DNA of 64,000 nucleotides. It comes from Flavobacterium sp. Its GTDB lineage: Bacteria > Bacteroidota > Bacteroidia > Flavobacteriales > Flavobacteriaceae. The notes below the pieces were generated by a model that saw nothing but the letters and a program-made list of their open reading frames with translations, was not told the DNA's origin and ran no database searches. Location: positions 1-64,000 of the forward strand of contig NZ_JAQSDH010000033.1 of the NCBI RefSeq assembly GCF_029945805.1, read 5' to 3'. Numbering within the stretch: position 1 is the stretch's first letter; each line of letters starts with the position of its first letter. Of this stretch, positions 53,459 through 60,017 are shown one piece after another. The position numbers and the translations under genes were made by a program.

Positions 53459-55399
53459 ATGCAAAACCAAACCCGAATAATTATTGAAAACGTTTCACCA
53501 CAACTTGACGGTGGCGCTTTTTTTATCAAAAGAATAGTTGGTCAAAAAGTAACTGTTACTGCGAATGTTTTTTCTGATGGACACGATGTTATTGCCTGTA
53601 GTGTAAAGTTTAAGCTCGAAAAAGATAAAAAGTGGCAAGAAATCAGAATGGTGGAAATCGGAAATGATGAATGGAGAGCCGAATTTAAAGTCGATAAGCA
53701 AGGATTTTATAGTTATTTAGTGGAAGGTTGGGTTGATTATGCGTTGAATTGGCAACACGGAACACAACGAAAAATTGAAGATAATCAACACGTAAAATCA
53801 GAATTGCTGGAAGGCGCCGAATATTGTCAAGCAATTTTAAAAGAAGTAAGTGCTGTTGAGAAAACATATCTCAACACCGTAATAAGAGCATTTCAAGACG
53901 AAAAACAATACAATAAAGCTATTGCAATTGCTTTGTCTCCCGAATTACATACCATATTTCAACAATACCCAACACGAACTTTAGCTAATGCTTCGGCTGA
54001 ATTGAAGATCTATGTGGATCGGAAAAAAGCATTATTCAGCACTTGGTATGAATTTTTTCCACGTTCGGCATCACAAGAAATTGGCAAACACGGAACCTTT
54101 AAAGATTGCGAAAAGCTTTTGTCCAGAGTTTCGGCGATGGGATTTGATACTTTATATTTTCCGCCGATTCATCCTATTGGAGAAGTCAATAGAAAAGGCA
54201 AAAATAATGCTACAAACGCTCAAGAGGGCGATGTAGGTTCACCTTGGGGAATTGGTTCTCATAAAGGTGGACACAAATCGACACATCCCGAATTGGGTAC
54301 GATAGCCGATTTTAAATCATTGGTTAAAACAGCAAAATCAATGGGAATTGAAGTAGCAATGGATTACGCTTTGCAAGCTGCACCAGATCATCCGTATGTG
54401 AAAGATTTTCCACAATGGTTCAAATGGCGTCCCGATGGAACCGTACAATATGCAGAAAATCCACCAAAGAAATACCAAGATATTCAACCTATTTATTTTG
54501 AAAGTGGCGATTGGAAAAATCTGTGGAAAGAGTTGCTTGATGTAGCCTTGTTTTGGGTTGAAGAATGCGATATTAAAGTTTTTAGAGTTGATAATCCACA
54601 TACGAAACCCTTTTATTTTTGGGGTTGGCTTATCGCCGAAATCAAGAAAAAACATCCGGATGTATTGTTCTTGGCGGAAGCTTTTACGCGTCCGAAGATT
54701 ATGCACGAATTGGCTAAACAAGGTTTTACACAATCCTACACTTATTTTACGTGGAGAAATACCAAAGCTGAATTGATTGAATATGTTGAAGAATTAACTA
54801 AAACCGAACAAAGCGAATTTTTCAGACCTAATTTCTGGCCCAATACACCTGATATTCTGCCGTATGCATTGCAAAGTGGTAACGAAAGTGTGTATCTACA
54901 CAAGTACTTTTTGGCTGCGACCTTGAGTTCGAGTGTTGGAATTTACGGACCGGTTTATGAATACATGGTTTCGGAAGCGATGCCAGGAAAAGAGGAATAT
55001 CACAATTCTGAGAAATACGAAGTGGTACATTGGGATTGGACGGTTGAGAACAAATTGGTGACTGTTATTTCACGTTTGAATAAAATTCGACACGAACAAC
55101 CTTCATTACAACAAACGAATAATATTCAGTTCTGTGCTACTGATAACGATCAAGTTTTGGCCTACTATAAATACGATGATGACAAGTTAGATGAAACGCT
55201 GATGATTTGCAGTATTGATCCGTATTATGCCAAACAAGCATGGGTTCAATTGCCATTAAAAGCATTGGGGATTCAGCCCGGACAATCTATAAGAGTGATT
55301 GAATTGATAACAGGAAACAGCTATATTTGGGATAAAGAGTGGAATTTTGTAGAATTAAATCCAGTATTGCCCTTCCATTTGTTTAAAATTCAGAAATAA
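53459..55399 (+). CDS. glgE: Alpha-1,4-glucan:maltose-1-phosphate maltosyltransferase GlgE
   Basis: This GH13_3 enzyme of 646 residues extends alpha-1,4-glucan with maltose units from maltose-1-phosphate. The N-terminal beta domain (to about 115), the helical insert and the (beta/alpha)8 barrel are recognisable. Key segments: STWYEFFPRSA, the MGFDTLYFPPIHPIG region, CDIKVFRVDNPHTKPF (nucleophile Asp) and LFLAEAFTRPK (acid Glu). The length fits the family. It is 46 bases upstream of the maltokinase gene that makes its substrate, so they form an operon with glgB further down. The cluster is the GlgE route to glycogen. Confidence 0.95.
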   Translation: MQNQTRIIIENVSPQLDGGAFFIKRIVGQKVTVTANVFSDGHDVIACSVKFKLEKDKKWQEIRMVEIGNDEWRAEFKVDKQGFYSYLVEGWVDYALNWQHGTQRKIEDNQHVKSELLEGAEYCQAILKEVSAVEKTYLNTVIRAFQDEKQYNKAIAIALSPELHTIFQQYPTRTLANASAELKIYVDRKKALFSTWYEFFPRSASQEIGKHGTFKDCEKLLSRVSAMGFDTLYFPPIHPIGEVNRKGKNNATNAQEGDVGSPWGIGSHKGGHKSTHPELGTIADFKSLVKTAKSMGIEVAMDYALQAAPDHPYVKDFPQWFKWRPDGTVQYAENPPKKYQDIQPIYFESGDWKNLWKELLDVALFWVEECDIKVFRVDNPHTKPFYFWGWLIAEIKKKHPDVLFLAEAFTRPKIMHELAKQGFTQSYTYFTWRNTKAELIEYVEELTKTEQSEFFRPNFWPNTPDILPYALQSGNESVYLHKYFLAATLSSSVGIYGPVYEYMVSEAMPGKEEYHNSEKYEVVHWDWTVENKLVTVISRLNKIRHEQPSLQQTNNIQFCATDNDQVLAYYKYDDDKLDETLMICSIDPYYAKQAWVQLPLKALGIQPGQSIRVIELITGNSYIWDKEWNFVELNPVLPFHLFKIQK

Positions 55400-55445
55400 G
55401 GGAAAAGGTATAAGCAATAAGTGAAAAGAAAATAGTACATAAATT

Positions 55446-57068
55446 ATGGACAATACCAACCAAGATACTTTTACCACTCCGTTTATTTTTAAAACCGATT
55501 GGAAAAATGCTTTTGAAGACGAAGAGTTTATCAAAGTTTTTTCTTCGGATATTTTAGAACAATATATCATCAATAAGCGATGGTATGGTGGAAAAGCGAG
55601 TACTTTAAAATATATAGAAGTTGTAGATTATTTCAAAATTTCTTCTAAGAAAAATAGTTATTACGGCGTGCTTTTGGAAGTGAATTTCAAGGAAGCTTTC
55701 TATCAGCATTACTTTATGCCTTTGGCTTTTATGGCTGAAGAAGAATTGGATACAAGCACTATAATTGCGCCTGTTAAAATGGGCAATCAGCAAGGTTTTT
55801 TAGTGGATGCGTTACATCAGGAAGACTTTAGAAAACTGTTGTTTGAAAATATCGTTCAGTCAAAAAATAATACCGATTTAAAGTTGGTATTTCATAAAGG
55901 AATCAAGTTTGAGGATAAAGAATATCACTCCTCAAAATTTATGGGCGTGGAGCAAAGCAATACGTCCATTATTTATAATGATGCTTTTGTTTTAAAGATT
56001 TTTAGACGCATTTATGTCAGTACTAATCCCGATTACGAAATCAGCCGTTTTCTTACTGAGAAAATGCATTTTCAGAGTTCGCCTGCTTACGTTGGGAGCA
56101 TTAGTTTGGCTTTGCCCGAAGGAAATATTACTTTAGGTTTGATGCAGGAATTAGTTGAAAATCAAGGAGACGCTTGGCAGTTTATGCTCGAAGAAATTGA
56201 TGTTGTTTTTAGTAATTTGAAAACGAAGAAGATTAAAATAGATAAGCTTCCCGATATTCCGTTGTTTAAAAGAGTGAAGATTAATGAAATTCCACCTGAA
56301 ATTATTGATTGGGTCGGATTGAGTTTGTTTCTTCGATTGCAGACTTTAGCAAAACGTACGGCAGAAATGCACATTGCATTGGGCGGAGACATTCACGATA
56401 CGGCTTTTACACCAACGACTTATAACGGAGATTATACGGTTTGGCTGAAAAACAGAATGTTGTATCAGTTTCAAAACCGATTGAATATTATTGAAAATAG
56501 TTTGCACAAATTGGACGGATTGGCCTTAGAATTAGCCCATCAGTTTATGGAAAACAAGAAAATGGTGCGTAAACATTTTGTCGATTTCGATTGGACGAAA
56601 ATGAAATCAGAGCGCATCCGAATTCACGGTGATTATCATTTGGGACAAATATTGGTCAACGGAGATGATTTTTATCTACTTGATTTTGAAGGTGAACCCG
56701 AAAGTACGATTCGGGATCGTAAAGTGAAACAACCACCATTGAAAGATGTTGCCGGATTGTTTCGTTCGTTTCATTACGCCATTTATGCGACGATTTTCAA
56801 CAACAAAGACAAATATCCGTTTGAACAAGACCAACTTTTTAAGGCTGCTGAAATTTTGTTTAACTACTTTGTTGGCTGTTTCCTGGAAACTTATGTTGAG
56901 AAAGCGCAAGCAGGAAATTTGAACATTGGTTACAACCATGAAATTGATTTTCTATTAAAATATTGCTTGATTGAAAAAGCAGTTTACGAACTGGGTTACG
57001 AACTAAACTCGCGTCCGCGTTGGGCAGTTATTCCGTTGCGAGGAATTCAGAGTATAATGGGTTACTAA
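55446..57068 (+). CDS. Maltokinase (Mak/Pep2 family)
   Basis: A kinase of 540 residues with an aminoglycoside phosphotransferase-like fold that makes maltose-1-phosphate from maltose and ATP. The N-terminal cap domain includes NKRWYGGKAS. The catalytic loop is HGDYHLGQILVNGDDF and the metal motif DFEGEP, followed by KQPPLKDVAGLFRSFHYA. In many bacteria maltokinase is fused to trehalose synthase; here it is a stand-alone protein and no TreS gene is visible in the window. It directly follows glgE. Downstream the operon is interrupted by an 890-base region of repeats and a GIY-YIG gene before glgB. Confidence 0.93.
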   Translation: MDNTNQDTFTTPFIFKTDWKNAFEDEEFIKVFSSDILEQYIINKRWYGGKASTLKYIEVVDYFKISSKKNSYYGVLLEVNFKEAFYQHYFMPLAFMAEEELDTSTIIAPVKMGNQQGFLVDALHQEDFRKLLFENIVQSKNNTDLKLVFHKGIKFEDKEYHSSKFMGVEQSNTSIIYNDAFVLKIFRRIYVSTNPDYEISRFLTEKMHFQSSPAYVGSISLALPEGNITLGLMQELVENQGDAWQFMLEEIDVVFSNLKTKKIKIDKLPDIPLFKRVKINEIPPEIIDWVGLSLFLRLQTLAKRTAEMHIALGGDIHDTAFTPTTYNGDYTVWLKNRMLYQFQNRLNIIENSLHKLDGLALELAHQFMENKKMVRKHFVDFDWTKMKSERIRIHGDYHLGQILVNGDDFYLLDFEGEPESTIRDRKVKQPPLKDVAGLFRSFHYAIYATIFNNKDKYPFEQDQLFKAAEILFNYFVGCFLETYVEKAQAGNLNIGYNHEIDFLLKYCLIEKAVYELGYELNSRPRWAVIPLRGIQSIMGY

Positions 57069-57082
57069 AAATAATTATTAAT

Positions 57083-57181
57083 TAATTTGGAGCAATTCCC
57101 GCTTTTCGTTCTATCTTTTTAAAGCTGACAGGTTTTAAAAACCTGTCAGCTTTAAAAAGGATGCCACTACAATCGGGGCTA
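57083..57181 (-). repeat. Structured dispersed repeat, family AGCCCCGATTG ... AAAGCGGGA (copy 2)
   Basis: On the minus strand the order is tagccccgattg, gtggcatcc, a long hairpin, gaacgaaaagcggga and gctccaaattaa. The hairpin (57115-57136 paired with 57138-57159) has 22-bp arms containing gctgacaggtttt; the same cctgtca/tgacagg word forms the glgB terminator at 59874-59910. The variable position that holds a small stem in copy 1 holds this large one here. Confidence 0.8.
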
Positions 57182-57220
57182 AAAAGGATTTTAATTGAGT
57201 ATAGTTTAAAAATAATTAAA

Positions 57221-57246
57221 GCCCTTCGACTGCGCTCAGGGTGACA
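57221..57246 (+). repeat. Dispersed repeat, core CTTCGACTGCGCTCAGGG
   Basis: Plus-strand copy ending in TGACA, upstream of the GIY-YIG gene. It is in opposite orientation to the copy at 57304-57330, with 57 bases between them. Confidence 0.85.
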
Positions 57247-57303
57247 GAGCGCAGAGATGAGCGGACATTGTTTATTAAAGAAAATAGAATTAGATATAGA
57301 ATT

Positions 57304-57330
57304 TGTCATCCCGAGCGCAGTCGAGGGAAC
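57304..57330 (-). repeat. Dispersed repeat, left inverted copy at the GIY-YIG gene
   Basis: Minus-strand orientation, reading gttccctcgactgcgctcgg then gatgaca on that strand. Confidence 0.85.
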
Positions 57331-57343
57331 TTAAAAATGAGAG

Positions 57344-57655
57344 ATGAAATTTTATTATGTTTACATATTACGATGCAATGATAATACTCTTTACACTGGG
57401 ATTACAAATGATTTAGAAAGAAGAGTAAATGAACATAATGATGGAAGATTGCCCGATGCATATACTTTTAGAAGAAGACCAGTAGTATTGCCATGGTATC
57501 AGGATTTTATGGAGCCAAATCAAGCTATTTATTTTGAAAAGAAGTTGAAAGGTTGGTCGAAAGCTAAAAGAGAAGCACTGATTAAAGGAGATTTTGATAT
57601 GATTGAAACATTGGCGGAGTGCAGAAATGCAACGCATTATAAATATAAGCCATAA
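57344..57655 (+). CDS. GIY-YIG family endonuclease (UPF0213-type)
   Basis: A stand-alone GIY-YIG nuclease domain of 103 residues. The signature is FYYVYILRCNDNTLYTGITN (Tyr7 and Tyr17-Thr-Gly, corresponding to GIY and YIG), with the catalytic Arg in DLERRVNEH and the metal Glu65 in YFEKKLKGW. UPF0213 proteins have no fused DNA-binding domain and no firmly assigned role. The start is the ATG at 57344. The gene is bracketed by inverted palindromic repeats and interrupts a glycogen operon, which suggests arrival by insertion. No -7 box was seen; a tagaatttg near-match lies upstream. Confidence 0.9.
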   Translation: MKFYYVYILRCNDNTLYTGITNDLERRVNEHNDGRLPDAYTFRRRPVVLPWYQDFMEPNQAIYFEKKLKGWSKAKREALIKGDFDMIETLAECRNATHYKYKP

Positions 57656-57661
57656 ACTAAA

Positions 57662-57687
57662 AGCCTTCGACTGCGCTCAGGGTGACA
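57662..57687 (+). repeat. Dispersed repeat, right inverted copy at the GIY-YIG gene
   Basis: Plus-strand copy, ending gggtgaca, 6 bases after the GIY-YIG stop codon. Confidence 0.85.
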
Positions 57688-57705
57688 ACAGAGATATTGG
57701 ATAAA

Positions 57706-57757
57706 GTCCTTCGACTTTAGTTTATGCTGAGCGTAGCCGAAGTACTCAGGATGACAG
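57706..57757 (+). repeat. Longer composite variant of the CTTCGACTGCGCTCAGGG repeat
   Basis: Starts ccttcgactttagtttatgc and ends actcaggatgaca; the centre includes ctgagcgtagccgaag, an inverted copy of the repeat head, so the whole folds as a hairpin. Confidence 0.75.
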
Positions 57758-57803
57758 AAAGTAGAAGTTAAAAATTTTAATTTTACAAAAGACAAAACCC
57801 AAT

Positions 57804-57890
57804 TAGCCCCGATTGAAGTGGCACGCAGTAGAACGGAAAGCGGGAAAATGGATACCAAAGGAGCGGGAACGATTCGCTTCGAGAAAATAA
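57804..57890 (+). repeat. Structured dispersed repeat, family AGCCCCGATTG ... AAAGCGGGA (copy 3)
   Basis: Blocks: tagccccgattgaagtggca, a very short variable part (cgcagta), gaacggaaagcggga, then gagcgggaacgattcgcttc and a terminal A-rich gagaaaataa. It lacks the large stem of copy 2. Confidence 0.75.
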
Positions 57891-57905
57891 TAAAAATTAA
57901 TTTGA

Positions 57906-57931
57906 GCCCTTCGACTGCGCTCAGGGTGACA
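57906..57931 (+). repeat. Dispersed repeat, core CTTCGACTGCGCTCAGGG, just before glgB
   Basis: Plus-strand copy followed by A-rich sequence, 29 bases before the glgB ATG. It occupies the place where the glgB leader or promoter would be. Confidence 0.85.
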
Positions 57932-57960
57932 AAAAAATAAAACTCAATAACAAAACAACA

Positions 57961-59865
57961 ATGAACCAAGTACAAACATATTCGCTTTTTACTGATTTTG
58001 ATATTGATTTATTCAAGGCAGGAAAGCATTTTAGATTATACGAAAAAATGGGTGCGCACCTAATGGAAGTCAACGGTATCAAAGGCGTTTACTTTGCGGT
58101 TTGGGCTCCGTCGGCACGTTCGGTTTCGGTGGTTGGTGATTTTAACTATTGGATTCAGGGCGAGCATCAGTTGAATGTGCGTTGGGATGCTTCAGGTATT
58201 TGGGAAGGATTTATTCCAGGTGTTGAAAAGGGCACGACGTATAAATACAAAATCCAATCGAATAATGGCGGCATCATTACGGAGAAAGCCGATCCGTTTG
58301 CTTTATACTGCGAACATCCGCCACAAACCGCTTCGGTGATTTGGGATTTGGATTATAAATGGAAAGACAAAAAATGGATGGATACCCGAAAAGAGAAGAA
58401 TGGTTTAGACAAACCCTATTCGGTGTATGAAGTGCATTTGGGTTCGTGGAAACGAAATGCGGAAGGTAAGTTTTTGACGTATCTTGAACTTGCGGTAGAT
58501 TTGGTAAACTATGTAAAAGAAACGGGTTTTACGCACGTCGAATTTATGCCAATAATGGAATATCCGTACGATCCTTCTTGGGGTTATCAGTTGGTGGGTT
58601 ATTTTGCACCCACATCACGATTTGGAAAACCACAGGATTTTATGGTTCTGGTAGATGCCTTGCATCAAGCTGGAATTGGAGTAATTTTGGATTGGGTTCC
58701 GTCGCATTTTCCCGATGATGCGCATGGTTTAGGATTTTTTGACGGTTCGAATTTATACGAGCATCCCGACAGACGAAAAGGATATCATCCCGATTGGAAG
58801 AGTTTGGTGTTCAATTATGGAAGAAATGAAGTGCGCTCGTTCTTGATTAGTAATGCGATTTTTTGGTTGAAAAATTACCATGCTGATGGATTAAGAGTTG
58901 ACGCGGTTGCATCGATGTTATACTTGGATTATTCAAGAAAAGACGGTGAATGGGAACCCAACATTTATGGTGGAAGAGAAAACTTAGATACGATTAGTTT
59001 CCTAAAAGATTTTAACGAAGCGGTTTATCTAGATTTTCCGGATACGCAGACCATAGCTGAAGAAAGTACGAGTTTTCCAATGGTTTCGCGACCTACATTT
59101 ATTGGTGGTTTAGGCTTTGGGATGAAATGGATGATGGGTTGGATGCACGATACATTGCAGTATTTCAAAAAAGAAAGTGTGTATAGAAAGTTTCATCAAA
59201 ATGATTTGACGTTCTCGATGACGTATGCGTTCACAGAGAATTTTATGTTGCCCTTATCGCACGACGAAGTGGTATATGGTAAACAATCCATTTTGGGCAG
59301 AATGACTGGTGACGAATGGCAGAAATTTGCGAATCTGAGGTTGTTGTACGGCTATATGTTTACGCATCCGGGAACGAATTTATTGTTTATGGGTTCTGAA
59401 TTTGGACAAAGTGCCGAATGGAATTTTGAAGGAAGTTTGGATTGGCATTTGTTGCAATTTGGGTATCACGACGGCATCAAAAAATGCATCACCGATTTGA
59501 ACGCCTTGTATAAAAATAATCCGGCTTTGTACGAAAAGCAATTCAGCGCTGAAGGGTTTGAATGGATTAATTATTCGGATAGTGAAAATGCGGTTCTGAG
59601 TTACATCCGTAAAGGAAATAATGAGAAAGAAAGTTTGATTATAGTATGCAACTTCACACCAGTCGTGCGAGATAATTACAGAATTGGTCTTCCGACAAAA
59701 GGCAAACTAACTCAAATATTCAATTCCGACAGTACAGAATATGGTGGAAGCGGCGTAGTAATGACCAAACCCATAAAAATTGACAAAGAACCTTGGAACG
59801 GCAGGGAGTTTTCGGCTTCGTTAGTTTTGCCGCCGTTGGGAGTTTCAGTTTATAAAATTTCTTAA
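57961..59865 (+). CDS. glgB: 1,4-alpha-glucan branching enzyme GlgB
   Basis: This GH13_9 enzyme of 634 residues introduces alpha-1,6 branches into glycogen. The N-terminal CBM48 domain (GVYFAVWAPSARSVSVVGDF) and the barrel motifs are present: DWVPSHFPDD, GLRVDAVASMLY (nucleophile Asp), TIAEESTSFP (acid Glu) and LPLSHDEVVYG (the conserved His-Asp). The first N-terminal domain of longer GlgB proteins is absent, as in many Bacteroidota. It belongs functionally with glgE and maltokinase but is separated from them by the repeat region. It ends at the terminator 59874-59910. Confidence 0.96.
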   Translation: MNQVQTYSLFTDFDIDLFKAGKHFRLYEKMGAHLMEVNGIKGVYFAVWAPSARSVSVVGDFNYWIQGEHQLNVRWDASGIWEGFIPGVEKGTTYKYKIQSNNGGIITEKADPFALYCEHPPQTASVIWDLDYKWKDKKWMDTRKEKNGLDKPYSVYEVHLGSWKRNAEGKFLTYLELAVDLVNYVKETGFTHVEFMPIMEYPYDPSWGYQLVGYFAPTSRFGKPQDFMVLVDALHQAGIGVILDWVPSHFPDDAHGLGFFDGSNLYEHPDRRKGYHPDWKSLVFNYGRNEVRSFLISNAIFWLKNYHADGLRVDAVASMLYLDYSRKDGEWEPNIYGGRENLDTISFLKDFNEAVYLDFPDTQTIAEESTSFPMVSRPTFIGGLGFGMKWMMGWMHDTLQYFKKESVYRKFHQNDLTFSMTYAFTENFMLPLSHDEVVYGKQSILGRMTGDEWQKFANLRLLYGYMFTHPGTNLLFMGSEFGQSAEWNFEGSLDWHLLQFGYHDGIKKCITDLNALYKNNPALYEKQFSAEGFEWINYSDSENAVLSYIRKGNNEKESLIIVCNFTPVVRDNYRIGLPTKGKLTQIFNSDSTEYGGSGVVMTKPIKIDKEPWNGREFSASLVLPPLGVSVYKIS

Positions 59866-59873
59866 AATCAATT

Positions 59874-59910
59874 CTAAACCTGTCAAATTTCTAAAATCTG
59901 ACAGGTTTAG
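59874..59910 (+). terminator. Rho-independent terminator of glgB
   Basis: A 12-bp perfect stem (ctaaacctgtca with tgacaggtttag), 13-base loop, then six T. It shares the cctgtca/tgacagg word with the hairpin in repeat copy 2. Confidence 0.9.
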
Positions 59911-59984
59911 TTTTTTATCACCAATCGCAAACGTTATAGTTAAAAACTCCTCGAATAAGTTGTCAAGTTTTGATTTCATCTTTG

Positions 59985-59992
59985 TAAATTTG
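59985..59992 (+). promoter_or_regulatory. -7 box TAAATTTG for the GH31 gene
   Basis: Exact TAnnTTTG match 25 bases before the ATG at 60018. A TTG at 59960-59962 lies 22 bases upstream as a possible -33 element. Confidence 0.5.
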
Positions 59993-60017
59993 GCCCCATT
60001 GACACTAAAAAAGCACT

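Larger units (their letters stand above)
57304..57687 (+). mobile_element. Putative minimal element: GIY-YIG gene between inverted palindromic repeats
   Basis: Left end 57304-57330 (tgtcatcccgagcgcagtcg ...) and right end 57662-57687 (... gactgcgctcagggtgaca) are inverted copies of the same repeat, giving TGTCA...TGACA ends. The only gene inside is the GIY-YIG nuclease at 57344-57655, which begins 13 bases after the left copy and ends 6 bases before the right copy. Three further copies of the repeat lie within 250 bases outside. No target-site duplication is evident at the ends. The interpretation as a mobile unit is inferred from structure. Confidence 0.5.
57656..57960. other. 305-base gap filled with repeats
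   Basis: Between the GIY-YIG stop and glgB there is no gene. The stretch holds four repeat copies (57662, 57706, 57804, 57906). Apparent minus-strand frames here are translations of the repeats. Confidence 0.7.

Noticed and set aside
57082..57309. Minus-strand open frame containing CHPERSRR
   Set aside because: It is a translation of the palindromic repeats and a structured repeat; this peptide word is a known artefact of such repeats and there is no conserved protein.
57221..57931. Repeat cluster considered as a CRISPR array
   Set aside because: The copies are in both orientations with irregular spacing and a gene between them; there are no uniform spacers and no cas genes.
57637..57975. 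Minus-strand open frame overlapping the glgB start and the repeat cluster
   Set aside because: It contains two more repeat translations (CHPEYFGYAQ, CHPERSRR) and overlaps glgB; not a gene.
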